Source of the DNA: an uncultured Caulobacteraceae bacterium | GTDB lineage: Bacteria; Pseudomonadota; Alphaproteobacteria; Caulobacterales; TH1-2 | DNA length: 13,232 nucleotides | Direction: 5' to 3' | Assembly: GCA_937967425.1 (NCBI GenBank) | Contig: CALBST010000013.1 | Location: 1 to 13,232 of the forward strand | Part shown: one piece after another, positions 7,060 to 13,232 of the stretch | How positions within the stretch are numbered: position 1 is the stretch's first letter | How the letters are laid out: the number at the start of each line of letters is the position of its first letter | Program-made: the position numbers and the translations under genes | Notes under the pieces: generated by a model | Told to the model about the DNA's origin: nothing | Databases searched by the model: none | What the model saw: the letters and a program-made list of their open reading frames with translations, nothing else

Positions 7060-8142
7060 ATGTCCGCGTACGATAGATTGGAACGGCGCCTGTCGCAGGC
7101 GGTCGATCGGTTCGAGCGTATCGAAGCGCGCTTGGCCGCAGCGAGCGATGGCGCGGAAATTGTGAAGCTGGGGCAGGAACACGCAGAGCTGAAGCCATTG
7201 GTGGAAGCCGTCGCCGCGGTGCGCGCGGCCCGGGCTGAGATGGTCAATCTCGAAGCGATGTCACGGGACGGCGACCGCGAGATGGCGGAGCTCGCCGCTG
7301 CCGAATTGAGTGACTTGCGCGACCGGCTGCCGGAACTGGAGCAAGCCGCGCTTCTGCTGCTCGCACCTAAGGACAAGGACGAAAGCGCGTCCGCGATCCT
7401 GGAAATTCGCGCCGGCACGGGCGGCGAAGAAGCAGCACTCTTCGCGGGCGATCTGCTGCGCATGTACCAGAAGTACGCGGGCAAACGCGGCTGGAAATTC
7501 GAACTCGAAGATATCTCCGAGACCGGCATTGGCGGCGTGAAAGAAGCAGTGGCGAGCGTGACCGGTAAGGGTGTGTTCGGACGTTTGAAATTTGAAAGCG
7601 GCGTCCATCGCGTGCAGCGCGTGCCGGAAACGGAAGCGGGCGGGCGTATCCACACATCGGCCGCGACGGTTGCCGTGCTGCCGCAGCCGGAGGGCGATGT
7701 CGATATTGTCATCGATGACAAGGATATCCGCATCGATACGATGCGCGCCTCCGGCGCCGGCGGACAGCACGTCAACAAGACGGACTCCGCTGTGCGGATC
7801 ACGCACATCCCGTCGGGGATTGTTGTCGTCAGTCAGCTCAAGTCGCAGCACCAAAACCGGGCGCAGGCGATGTTGATGCTGAAAACGAAGCTCTATGACG
7901 CGGAACGCGCACGACAAGACGCCGAGCGCTCGGCCGAGCGGAAAGGCCAGATCGGCTCCGGCGATCGCAGCGAGCGCATTCGGACTTACAATTTCCCACA
8001 AGGCCGGATCACCGATCACCGGATCAATCTGACGCTCTACAATCTCGCCGAGGTCATCGAAGGCGCGCTCGATCCAGTGCTCGATGCACTCGCGGCGGAG
8101 GAACAGGCGCAGAAACTGGCGGCGATGGAGCAGGAGGCGTGA
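7060..8142 (+). CDS. prfA: Peptide chain release factor 1
   Basis: RF1 reads UAA and UAG stop codons in the ribosomal A site and triggers peptidyl-tRNA hydrolysis. The 360-aa length is standard. The N-terminal helical domain is followed by [22 protein letters not shown] (115-136). The stop-codon-reading PxT motif is Pro189-Glu190-Thr191 in [20 protein letters not shown]. The catalytic GGQ is at 234-236 in [17 protein letters not shown]. The C-terminus carries [20 protein letters not shown], the usual RF1/RF2 tail motif. PxT rather than SPF identifies RF1. The start at 7060 is 3 nt after the preceding stop, with no strong Shine-Dalgarno, consistent with coupled translation. Its stop overlaps the prmC start in GTGA, and PrmC modifies Gln236. 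Confidence 0.97.
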   Translation: MSAYDRLERRLSQAVDRFERIEARLAAASDGAEIVKLGQEHAELKPLVEAVAAVRAARAEMVNLEAMSRDGDREMAELAAAELSDLRDRLPELEQAALLLLAPKDKDESASAILEIRAGTGGEEAALFAGDLLRMYQKYAGKRGWKFELEDISETGIGGVKEAVASVTGKGVFGRLKFESGVHRVQRVPETEAGGRIHTSAATVAVLPQPEGDVDIVIDDKDIRIDTMRASGAGGQHVNKTDSAVRITHIPSGIVVVSQLKSQHQNRAQAMLMLKTKLYDAERARQDAERSAERKGQIGSGDRSERIRTYNFPQGRITDHRINLTLYNLAEVIEGALDPVLDALAAEEQAQKLAAMEQEA

Positions 8143-8990
8143 GCGAGACTCTGGTCTCGCTCTGGACGGATGTTCGCAAACGTCTTGAGGCGGTCGGCGT
8201 CGACTCGCCGGTGTTGGATGCGCGCTTACTGCTTGAGGCAGGGGCTGGCGTTTCGCGGCTTGAAATTGTCACTGACCCACGCCGTGAGTTGAGTGACGCG
8301 CAGGTGGCGGCAGTCAACGCGCTGACGAAGCGGCGCGAGGCGCGCGAGCCGGTAAGTCACATTATCGGACGCAAGCATTTCTGGACGCTCGAACTGGCGG
8401 TGAACGCAGATGTGTTGACTCCGCGGCCCGAAACGGAGTTCGTGGTTGAAGCCGGTCTTCGGGCGACGCTGCCGGCGAATGCGCCGCATCGCATCCTCGA
8501 TCTCGGCGCGGGTTCCGGCGCAATCATCCTGGCGTTGTTGCGTGAGCGCCCAAACGCAACCGGCGTCGCGATTGATGTGAGCTCGCAGGCGTTGGCGATG
8601 GTGCAGGAGAACGCCGAACAACTCGGCGTCGCCGACCGGCTTGATATTCGTCAGAACGATTGGGCCAGTGACTTAGATGAACGGTTCGATCTCATCGTTT
8701 CCAACCCGCCTTACATCCGCAGCGGCGACATCGATGCGCTAGCGCCGGAAGTTTCGCGCTATGAGCCGCGTGTTGCGCTCGACGGTGGTGAGGATGGATT
8801 AGTCGCTTACCGCATCATCATTGCGGCCCTGCCGCGTTTGCTGAAACCGGGCGCCGCATTCGCGCTGGAAGTGGGGCTAGGTCAGGCCGAGAGCGTAAAG
8901 GCGCTGGCGGAAGAGGCTGGGCTGATCACGGCTGAGCCGGTGCGGGACCTATCGGGTATTCCCCGCGTTGTTGTCGGACATGCGGCATGA
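8139..8990 (+). CDS. prmC: PrmC, release factor glutamine N5-methyltransferase
   Basis: It transfers methyl from SAM to the GGQ glutamine of release factors 1 and 2, raising termination efficiency. The protein has 283 aa. The N-terminal helical substrate-binding domain includes [12 protein letters not shown] (23-34) and [13 protein letters not shown] (70-82). It is followed by TPRPETE (94-100), which is characteristic of the family. The SAM-binding motif I is DLGAGSGAI (121-129), and the catalytic NPPY is at 189-192 in [12 protein letters not shown] at 8139 is the start: it overlaps the prfA stop by 4 nt (GTGA), with GGAG at 8127-8130 eight nt upstream. The later AGGAGG (8132-8137) sits too close to serve. 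The enzyme is encoded directly after its own substrate, a common arrangement. Confidence 0.96.
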   Translation: MSETLVSLWTDVRKRLEAVGVDSPVLDARLLLEAGAGVSRLEIVTDPRRELSDAQVAAVNALTKRREAREPVSHIIGRKHFWTLELAVNADVLTPRPETEFVVEAGLRATLPANAPHRILDLGAGSGAIILALLRERPNATGVAIDVSSQALAMVQENAEQLGVADRLDIRQNDWASDLDERFDLIVSNPPYIRSGDIDALAPEVSRYEPRVALDGGEDGLVAYRIIIAALPRLLKPGAAFALEVGLGQAESVKALAEEAGLITAEPVRDLSGIPRVVVGHAA

Positions 8991-9272
8991 CCTCCTGCCT
9001 GGAAAAAGGCCTTGGATCGGGCGAGGCGAAGCATTAAGTTCGGGGCCGGAATCGATGGCGGAGGGGCTTTGTCCGTCGGTTCAATGGGCTGGCAGGCGTT
9101 GAAGCGCCGCTGGCGGCTCCCTCAGTAAGAGGTTCAATCGCGGCGCTTGGCGCTGCTTGGAACGGCCCGAACCCTAACGAACGGGCATATGAAACGAGGC
9201 GCATTTCGCGGATGGCCCTTGGCCACGCGCCGTCGCCCGAACCGGAAATCAGAGTACAATGGTGAACTTCCA
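8991..9272. other. 282-bp gap between prmC and DUF4167 gene
   Basis: No convincing gene is seen here. Possible structure includes GCCCG (9166-9170) pairing with CGGGC near 9182-9186, around a 12-nt loop. A five-codon frame at 9259 (MVNFQ, stop TGA) overlaps the DUF4167 ATG at 9273 as ATGA. TACAAT at 9255-9260 looks like a -10 box but has no matching -35. Length and content suggest a promoter plus 5' leader for the DUF4167 gene. No terminator with a T tract follows prmC. Confidence 0.4.
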
Positions 9273-9920
9273 ATGAAGCGTCAGCGGGGCCGTGGCCGTA
9301 AGCCGGGCGGCGGTGGTGGCAACTTCCATCACAACAATCAGGGCGGGCAACACCACCCAAACCGCCAACTCGAGACCAATGGTCCGGACATCAAATTTCG
9401 CGGCACCGCCTCGTACATTCACGAGCGCTACCTGCAGCTCGCGCGCGACGCGCAGAGTTCGGGCGACCGGGTGCTTAGCGAGAACTATCTCCAACACGCT
9501 GACCACTATTTCCGCCTCGTGCGCTCCATGCAGCCGGCCGTGCCGGTGCAACAGCAGCAACAGACCTTCAGCGAAGGCGCTGAGTACGATGGTGATGAAG
9601 ACAACGCACCGGAAGGCGAAGCTGCCGAAGCTGAAGCGCGCGGCGAAGGCGATGAACAGCCAGACGCCGATTATCAGCCGCAAGGCGAACGCCAAGCAGG
9701 CGGCGAACGCGCCGAGGGCGATCGTGGGCCGCGCCGCGGTCGAAACCGCCGTCGTTTCCGTTCTGATGGCGAGCGCGAAGGCGGGTTTGAAGCGCGCGAA
9801 GGTGAAGAGCGCGAGCCGCGCCGCGAGCGTCAGCCGCGCGAAGACCGCGACTCCGGCGGTCGTGAAGGTTTTTCGGATGGCCCGAAGCCCGCTTTCCTCC
9901 GCAGCGGCGGCGGCGAATAA
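9273..9920 (+). CDS. DUF4167 domain protein with long charged disordered tail
   Basis: The function is unknown. Numbered from ATG 9273 (215 aa): residues 1-32 are a basic, Gly/Asn/His-rich head starting MKRQRGRGRK. Residues about 33-87 are the DUF4167 core, with NGPDIKFRGTASYI, ERYLQLARDAQSSGDRVLSENYL and QHADHYFRLVRSM. A polyQ run is at 93-97. The rest is low complexity, rich in Glu, Arg, Gly and Asp, with repeated GER, GE and PRR stretches. In-frame ATGs at 9147 and 9189 are possible but would add sequence unlike the family, which begins just before the RGR motif. The gene follows prmC, a neighbourhood I recall in Alphaproteobacteria. RGG-like ends around a small helical core suggest nucleic-acid or RNA contact (inference only). 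The long tail is compositionally biased but keeps the frame. Confidence 0.85.
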   Translation: MKRQRGRGRKPGGGGGNFHHNNQGGQHHPNRQLETNGPDIKFRGTASYIHERYLQLARDAQSSGDRVLSENYLQHADHYFRLVRSMQPAVPVQQQQQTFSEGAEYDGDEDNAPEGEAAEAEARGEGDEQPDADYQPQGERQAGGERAEGDRGPRRGRNRRRFRSDGEREGGFEAREGEEREPRRERQPREDRDSGGREGFSDGPKPAFLRSGGGE

Positions 9921-10607
9921 TTAGCGCTTAGATGTCGGCGGGCGGGGCGGTGCTGCAAGGCGCCGCTCAAGGTAAGTGCGCGCATGCGCCTCGACTTCGG
10001 CGAGGTGATCTTCGCCGGGATCGCGGCCGCGGAAGAAGTGATCCGCGCCTTCGATCGGGGCGCCATCGACCTTGATGTTCTTCTGCGTGCGGATGCGGCC
10101 GATTACGCGTTCCATGTCCTGTGCTGTCGTGACGCTGTCGCGGGTGCCGTAGATGATGACGCCAGACGCAGGGCACGGCGCGAGGAACGAGAGGTCGTAG
10201 TGGTTGGCCGGCGGCGCGACCGCGATGAAGCCATCAATCTCAGGACGACGCATCAGCAATTGCAGGCCGATCCAGGCCCCGAACGAATAGCCGCCGACCC
10301 AGCACTGTTCGGCATTCGGATTCATCGCTTGCAGATAATCCAGCGCTGAGGCGGCGTCTGACAACTCGCCCATGCCGTTGTCGAACACGCCCTGCGAACG
10401 GCCAATGCCGCGGAAGTTGAAACGCAGAACGCCGAAGCCCTTGGAGGTGAAGAGCTTGTAGAGCTGGACGGTTACGCGGTCCTGCATCGAGCCGCCGGCG
10501 CGTGGGTGGCCATGCAGGATAAGGGCGATCGGCGCGCCTTCCTTTGAGGGCTCCTGATAACGGCCTTCCACACGCCCGGCTGCGCCCGGGAAAATCACTT
10601 CCGGCAT
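9921..10607 (-). CDS. Alpha/beta hydrolase (COG2945-like)
   Basis: A 228-aa cytoplasmic alpha/beta hydrolase without a signal peptide. Motifs in order: the oxyanion-region LILHGHPRAGGSM (29-41), FNFRGIGRSQG (63-73), the nucleophile elbow GGYSFGAW with Ser108, Asp157 in YGTRDSVT, and the catalytic histidine His190 in GADHFFRG. The ADHFF ending and small size fit the COG2945-like group of predicted esterases or dienelactone-type hydrolases; the substrate is unknown. ATG at 10607-10605 gives the typical start MPEVIFPGAAGRVEGRY. It is divergent from iscR across 157 bp and convergent with the DUF4167 gene, with the two stop codons directly abutting (9918-9923). Nothing in the context suggests a role in Fe-S assembly. 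Confidence 0.9.
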   Translation of the reverse strand: MPEVIFPGAAGRVEGRYQEPSKEGAPIALILHGHPRAGGSMQDRVTVQLYKLFTSKGFGVLRFNFRGIGRSQGVFDNGMGELSDAASALDYLQAMNPNAEQCWVGGYSFGAWIGLQLLMRRPEIDGFIAVAPPANHYDLSFLAPCPASGVIIYGTRDSVTTAQDMERVIGRIRTQKNIKVDGAPIEGADHFFRGRDPGEDHLAEVEAHARTYLERRLAAPPRPPTSKR

Positions 10608-10649
10608 TCGTTCTTAGACCCCATCCGCCCCTGGAACGCCGGGCGGCTT

Positions 10650-10674
10650 ATTCTTGACCAAAACACTCGGGTAT
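10650..10674 (+). promoter_or_regulatory. Type-1 IscR operator upstream of iscR-suf
   Basis: The 25-bp site has left arm ATTCTTGACC, centre AAAACA and right arm CTCGGGTAT. Compared with the E. coli type-1 consensus as I remember it (ATASYYGACT, RWWWY, AGTCRRSTAT), 22 of 25 positions agree. TTGACC at 10654-10659 inside it could be a -35 box; the element 17 nt further (TAGCTG, 10677-10682) is a poor -10. The site lies about 90 bp upstream of the iscR ATG, as expected for autorepression by cluster-loaded IscR. The rest of the 10608-10764 gap holds a hairpin, GCCCC-AAAG-GGGGC (10700-10713), in the presumed leader. Confidence 0.75.
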
Positions 10675-10753
10675 CTTAGCTGACAGCGTAAGAGGCCCGG
10701 CCCCAAAGGGGGCGGCTTCTAGCACTCAATTTGGGGGCGGGCGAGGGCGCGGG

Positions 10754-10759
10754 AAGGGA
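10754..10759 (+). promoter_or_regulatory. Ribosome binding site of iscR
   Basis: AAGGGA ends 5 nt before ATG 10765 and fixes the start that gives MRLTSKGRYAV, the standard IscR N-terminus. Confidence 0.6.
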
Positions 10760-10764
10760 CAGGT

Positions 10765-11208
10765 ATGCGTTTAACGTCGAAAGGCCGCTATGCGGTGATG
10801 GCGATGGCCGATCTGGCGCTTCACGGCGGCGCCGAACGGGCCGTGCCGCTGCAGGAGGTGGCGCGCCGTCAGGAGATCTCGCTCTCCTACCTCGAACAGC
10901 TGTTCGCGAAGATGCGCCGGGCCGGTTTGGTCTCGGGCGTGCGCGGCCCGGGCGGCGGCTATCGCCTGGCGCGGGGGGCGGATCTCGTGACGGTGGCGGA
11001 GATAATTGAAGCTGTGAACGAGCCGATCAAAGCCACACGCTGCGACACTGAATCGACCAAGAGCTGTATTGGCCGCAATGGCCGCTGCATCGCGCACGGG
11101 CTTTGGCAGGAGATGGGCGACCGCATCCAAGTCTTCCTTGCTTCGGTGTCGCTCGCAGACGTGCTCGAGCAGAGGTTCGACGGTGGCGCGCGCGTCGCTG
11201 CGGAATAG
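10765..11208 (+). CDS. iscR: IscR, Rrf2-family Fe-S-sensing transcription regulator
   Basis: A DNA-binding regulator that senses Fe-S cluster status and controls cluster-assembly genes. The 147-aa protein opens with MRLTSKGRYAVMAMADLALH. The winged helix-turn-helix includes VPLQEVARRQEISLSYLEQL (27-46), and the wing is VRGPGGGYRLAR (59-70). Cluster ligand candidates are Cys93, Cys101, Cys108 and His111, in the context RC, KSC, GRC and IAHGLW. The pattern is C-x7-C-x6-C-x2-H, looser than the E. coli C-x5-C-x5-C-x2-H. The C-terminal helix ends in FLASVSLADVLEQ, which is typical. These cysteines exclude most other Rrf2 members such as NsrR or RirA, though RirA-like behaviour cannot be ruled out from sequence alone. 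First gene of the suf cluster, with an IscR operator upstream, so autoregulation is likely. Confidence 0.92.
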   Translation: MRLTSKGRYAVMAMADLALHGGAERAVPLQEVARRQEISLSYLEQLFAKMRRAGLVSGVRGPGGGYRLARGADLVTVAEIIEAVNEPIKATRCDTESTKSCIGRNGRCIAHGLWQEMGDRIQVFLASVSLADVLEQRFDGGARVAAE

Positions 11209-11212
11209 GTTG

Positions 11213-12331
11213 ATGACCAAGACGCCCGTCTATTGCGACTACAACGCTGGCGCGCCGATCCGTGCGGAAGCGGCGGTGGCGATGTCACGCGCGCTGGCGG
11301 CGGGCGGCAACGCGTCCTCGGTGCACAGCGTCGGCCGGCGCATGCGCGCGATGATCGAAGACGCGCGCGAGCGCATCGCAGGCGCGCTCGATGCGAGCGC
11401 CGAGAATGTGGTGTTTACCTCAGGCGCGACGGAAGCGCTGCATCTCGCCCTCACGAGCACCGGCGCAGCCTCGCTCATCGTCACCGCCGTTGAGCATGAC
11501 GCCGTGTTCGAACATGCCGCGCGCGCATTGAAGGCCGACCATATCGCTCGCGTGGACGCGAACGGACTGATCGATTTCGCGGCGCTCAATCAATTGCTCG
11601 CAGCAGCGCCGAAGCCGGCTTTGGTCGCCGTGCAGCTCGCGAACAACGAGACTGGAATCATCCAGCCGATTGCGAAAGTCGCCGCGCTGTGCCGTGAACA
11701 TGGCGCCCTGCTGCTCGTCGATGCCGCGCAAGCGTTCGGGCGCATCCCCGTGAGCATCGCCGATCTGGACGCGACCTACCTCGTCGTCTCCAGCCACAAG
11801 CTCGGTGGCCCGCCCGGCGCGGGTGCGCTCGTTTTGGCCCCTGGCGCGCCATTCGTGACGACGCGGTTCGGCGGTGGTCAAGAACGCGGCCGGCGGCCGG
11901 GAACAGAGAACGGCGCTGCGCTGGTGGGTTTTGCCGCCGCCGTGGAGTGGGCGCTGAAGGATCGCGACGCTGAAGCGGTGCGCGTCGCGGCCCTGCGCGA
12001 TCGCTTTGAAGCGGCTCTGCCGAAGGACGCGGTTGTGTTCGGCGCCGATGCGCCGCGGCTGCCCAACACCTCAAACTTCGCGCTGCCGGGGCTGACCGCT
12101 GAAACCGCCGTCATCGCGATGGACCTCGAAGGCGTGGCGATCAGCTCGGGGGCCGCTTGCTCTTCGGGCAAAGTGCGGGTGAGCCGGGTGCTCTCGGCTA
12201 TGGGCGTCGCGCCCGACCTCGCCAAGGCGGCGCTGCGCGTCAGCTTTGGCCACGAGTCGAAAGGGACTGATGTCGATGAAGTACTAAATGCGCTTTCGAA
12301 GCTGCGTCGCACGCGTGGGGCGGCGGCATGA
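11213..12331 (+). CDS. Cysteine desulfurase (class V aminotransferase, IscS/NifS-like)
   Basis: A PLP enzyme that removes sulfur from L-cysteine as a protein-bound persulfide for Fe-S cluster synthesis. The 372-aa protein carries [10 protein letters not shown] (71-80), His95 in [13 protein letters not shown] and [10 protein letters not shown] (144-153). It also has Asp170 in [10 protein letters not shown], the PLP lysine Lys196 in [14 protein letters not shown], and [13 protein letters not shown] (228-240). The catalytic Cys316 lies in [17 protein letters not shown]. The RPGTEN block and this loop place it with group I (IscS/NifS) rather than SufS. The open frame extends upstream to 11069 but lies inside iscR there; ATG 11213, 4 nt after the iscR stop, gives the normal length. 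Its stop overlaps the sufB start (ATGA). SUF operons of related bacteria often carry this desulfurase plus a sufS further down, which would be outside the window. Confidence 0.93.
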   Translation: MTKTPVYCDYNAGAPIRAEAAVAMSRALAAGGNASSVHSVGRRMRAMIEDARERIAGALDASAENVVFTSGATEALHLALTSTGAASLIVTAVEHDAVFEHAARALKADHIARVDANGLIDFAALNQLLAAAPKPALVAVQLANNETGIIQPIAKVAALCREHGALLLVDAAQAFGRIPVSIADLDATYLVVSSHKLGGPPGAGALVLAPGAPFVTTRFGGGQERGRRPGTENGAALVGFAAAVEWALKDRDAEAVRVAALRDRFEAALPKDAVVFGADAPRLPNTSNFALPGLTAETAVIAMDLEGVAISSGAACSSGKVRVSRVLSAMGVAPDLAKAALRVSFGHESKGTDVDEVLNALSKLRRTRGAAA

Positions 12332-13232
12332 GCGCGGTAAAGGAAACCATCGACAAAGGCACGGTGGAAGCCGCGCGCGCGCTTGAGGCCGAGAAGTACA
12401 AGCACGGTTTCATCACCGAGCTCGAACAAGAGCTGGCGCCGCCCGGGCTGAACGAGGACATTGTCCGTTATATCTCGGCAAAGAAGGGTGAGCCTGAATG
12501 GATGCTGGCGTGGCGCTTGGAAGCGTTCCAGCGTTGGCAAACGATGGAAGAGCCGACATGGGCGCTCGTCCGCTACCCGCCGATTGATTATCAGGCGGCG
12601 CGCTATTACGCGGCGCCGAAGGCCGGCGCGAAGTACAAGAGCCTTGAGGACGTCGATCCCGAAATTCTCGAAACCTATAAGAAGCTCGGTATTCCGCTGA
12701 AAGAACAGGAAGTGTTGCTAGGCGTCGAAGGTGCGCCGCGCGTGGCAGTGGACGCGGTGTTCGACAGCGTGAGCGTTGTGACGACCTTTAAGGATGAGCT
12801 TGCGAAGGCCGGCGTAATTTTCTGCTCGATGAGCGAAGCGGTGCGCGAGCATCCCGAACTGGTGCAGAAGTACCTCGGTTCTGTGGTGCCGACATCGGAC
12901 AATTTCTTCGCGACGTTGAACAGCGCTGTCTTTTCCGATGGCTCTTTCGTCTATGTGCCGCCGGGTGTGCGTTGCCCGATGGAGCTCTCCACCTACTTCC
13001 GCATGAACGCGCAGGGCACTGGCCAGTTCGAGCGCACGCTCATCATCGCCGACAAAGGCGCGTACGTTTCCTATTTGGAGGGCTGCACGGCGCCGATGCG
13101 TGATGAAAATCAGCTGCACGCGGCCGTGGTTGAGCTCGTCGCGCTCGATGACGCCGAGATCAAATATTCCACCGTCCAGAATTGGTGGCCCGGTGACGCC
13201 GAGGGCAAGGGCGGCATCTATAATTTCGTGAC
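12328..13232 (+). CDS. sufB: SufB, Fe-S cluster scaffold subunit (3' end beyond window)
   Basis: SufB is the scaffold subunit of the SufBCD complex on which clusters are built from persulfide sulfur and iron. The first 301 codons are visible, of an expected length just under 500. Recognisable blocks are [56 protein letters not shown] and [12 protein letters not shown]. Further on are [40 protein letters not shown] and [22 protein letters not shown], all strongly SufB rather than SufD. The last residues visible are [21 protein letters not shown] 12328 overlaps the upstream desulfurase stop by 4 nt (ATGA), indicating coupled translation. The expected downstream partners sufC, sufD and sufS lie off the right edge. 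Confidence 0.96.
   Translation, partial: MSAVKETIDKGTVEAARALEAEKYKHGFITELEQELAPPGLNEDIVRYISAKKGEPEWMLAWRLEAFQRWQTMEEPTWALVRYPPIDYQAARYYAAPKAGAKYKSLEDVDPEILETYKKLGIPLKEQEVLLGVEGAPRVAVDAVFDSVSVVTTFKDELAKAGVIFCSMSEAVREHPELVQKYLGSVVPTSDNFFATLNSAVFSDGSFVYVPPGVRCPMELSTYFRMNAQGTGQFERTLIIADKGAYVSYLEGCTAPMRDENQLHAAVVELVALDDAEIKYSTVQNWWPGDAEGKGGIYNFV

Noticed and set aside
7624..7632. PET instead of PAT in the RF1 stop-codon-reading motif
   Set aside because: PxT with variable middle residue, including PET, is common in bacterial RF1, so it is not unusual.
7261..8019. 252-codon minus-strand frame opposite prfA
   Set aside because: Shadow of prfA, whose GGQ and PxT motifs are on the plus strand.
9255..9260. 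TACAAT as a -10 box for the DUF4167 gene
   Set aside because: The -35 position (GTCGCC at 9232-9237) does not fit, and transcription would start about 6 nt before the ATG. Not supported enough to call.
9292..9924. 210-codon frame overlapping the DUF4167 gene in another plus frame
   Set aside because: It arises from the low-complexity GC-rich tail and has Ala/Arg/Thr-biased, motif-free content. The DUF4167 core lies in the other frame.
11069..11212. N-terminal extension of the cysteine desulfurase into iscR
   Set aside because: The extension lies wholly within or just after iscR in another frame. ATG 11213 gives the standard N-terminus and size.

Overview
The window is a GC-rich chromosomal segment that looks alphaproteobacterial. 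The signs are a ubiG / lysC / ptsP / prfA / prmC / DUF4167 neighbourhood, a DUF4167 protein (a family I know from Alphaproteobacteria), and an IscR-led SUF cluster. A Caulobacterales or Hyphomonadaceae-like source is my guess and rests on gene order and protein flavour only. No phage, IS element, CRISPR array, tRNA or rRNA is visible. Nearly all of the DNA is densely packed housekeeping genes.

Layout, left to right. (1) 1-828, minus strand: ubiG, missing only its extreme C-terminus. It carries an in-frame GC-rich palindromic repeat (about 563-682) that adds about 40 residues just before the SAM-binding core. (2) 829-935: a divergent intergenic region, then lysC (936-2198) and ptsP (2228-4489) on the plus strand. 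(3) An AT-richer gap, then a rodZ-like gene and ispG, the same pairing as in E. coli. Next come a small uncharacterised gene, prfA and prmC, closely spaced or overlapping. (4) A 282-bp gap, then a DUF4167 gene. It converges on a minus-strand alpha/beta hydrolase, and the two stop codons touch back to back. (5) A divergent region with a strong match to the type-1 IscR operator, then iscR, an IscS/NifS-like cysteine desulfurase and the first 301 codons of sufB, which runs off the right edge.

How the genes fit together. UbiG works in ubiquinone synthesis, LysC commits aspartate to the lysine/threonine/methionine/diaminopimelate branch, and PtsP heads the nitrogen phosphotransferase relay. RodZ-like and IspG serve cell shape and isoprenoid supply, the latter feeding both undecaprenyl carriers and the quinone tail. 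PrfA (release factor 1) is the substrate of PrmC, which methylates its GGQ glutamine. The right-hand cluster builds Fe-S clusters; IspG needs a 4Fe-4S cluster and IscR senses one.

I do not see an unknown multi-gene system. The most unusual item is the repeat that has become coding sequence inside ubiG. Next come the IscR operator with an unusual cysteine spacing in its regulator, and two proteins of unknown function (the 138-aa protein and DUF4167).
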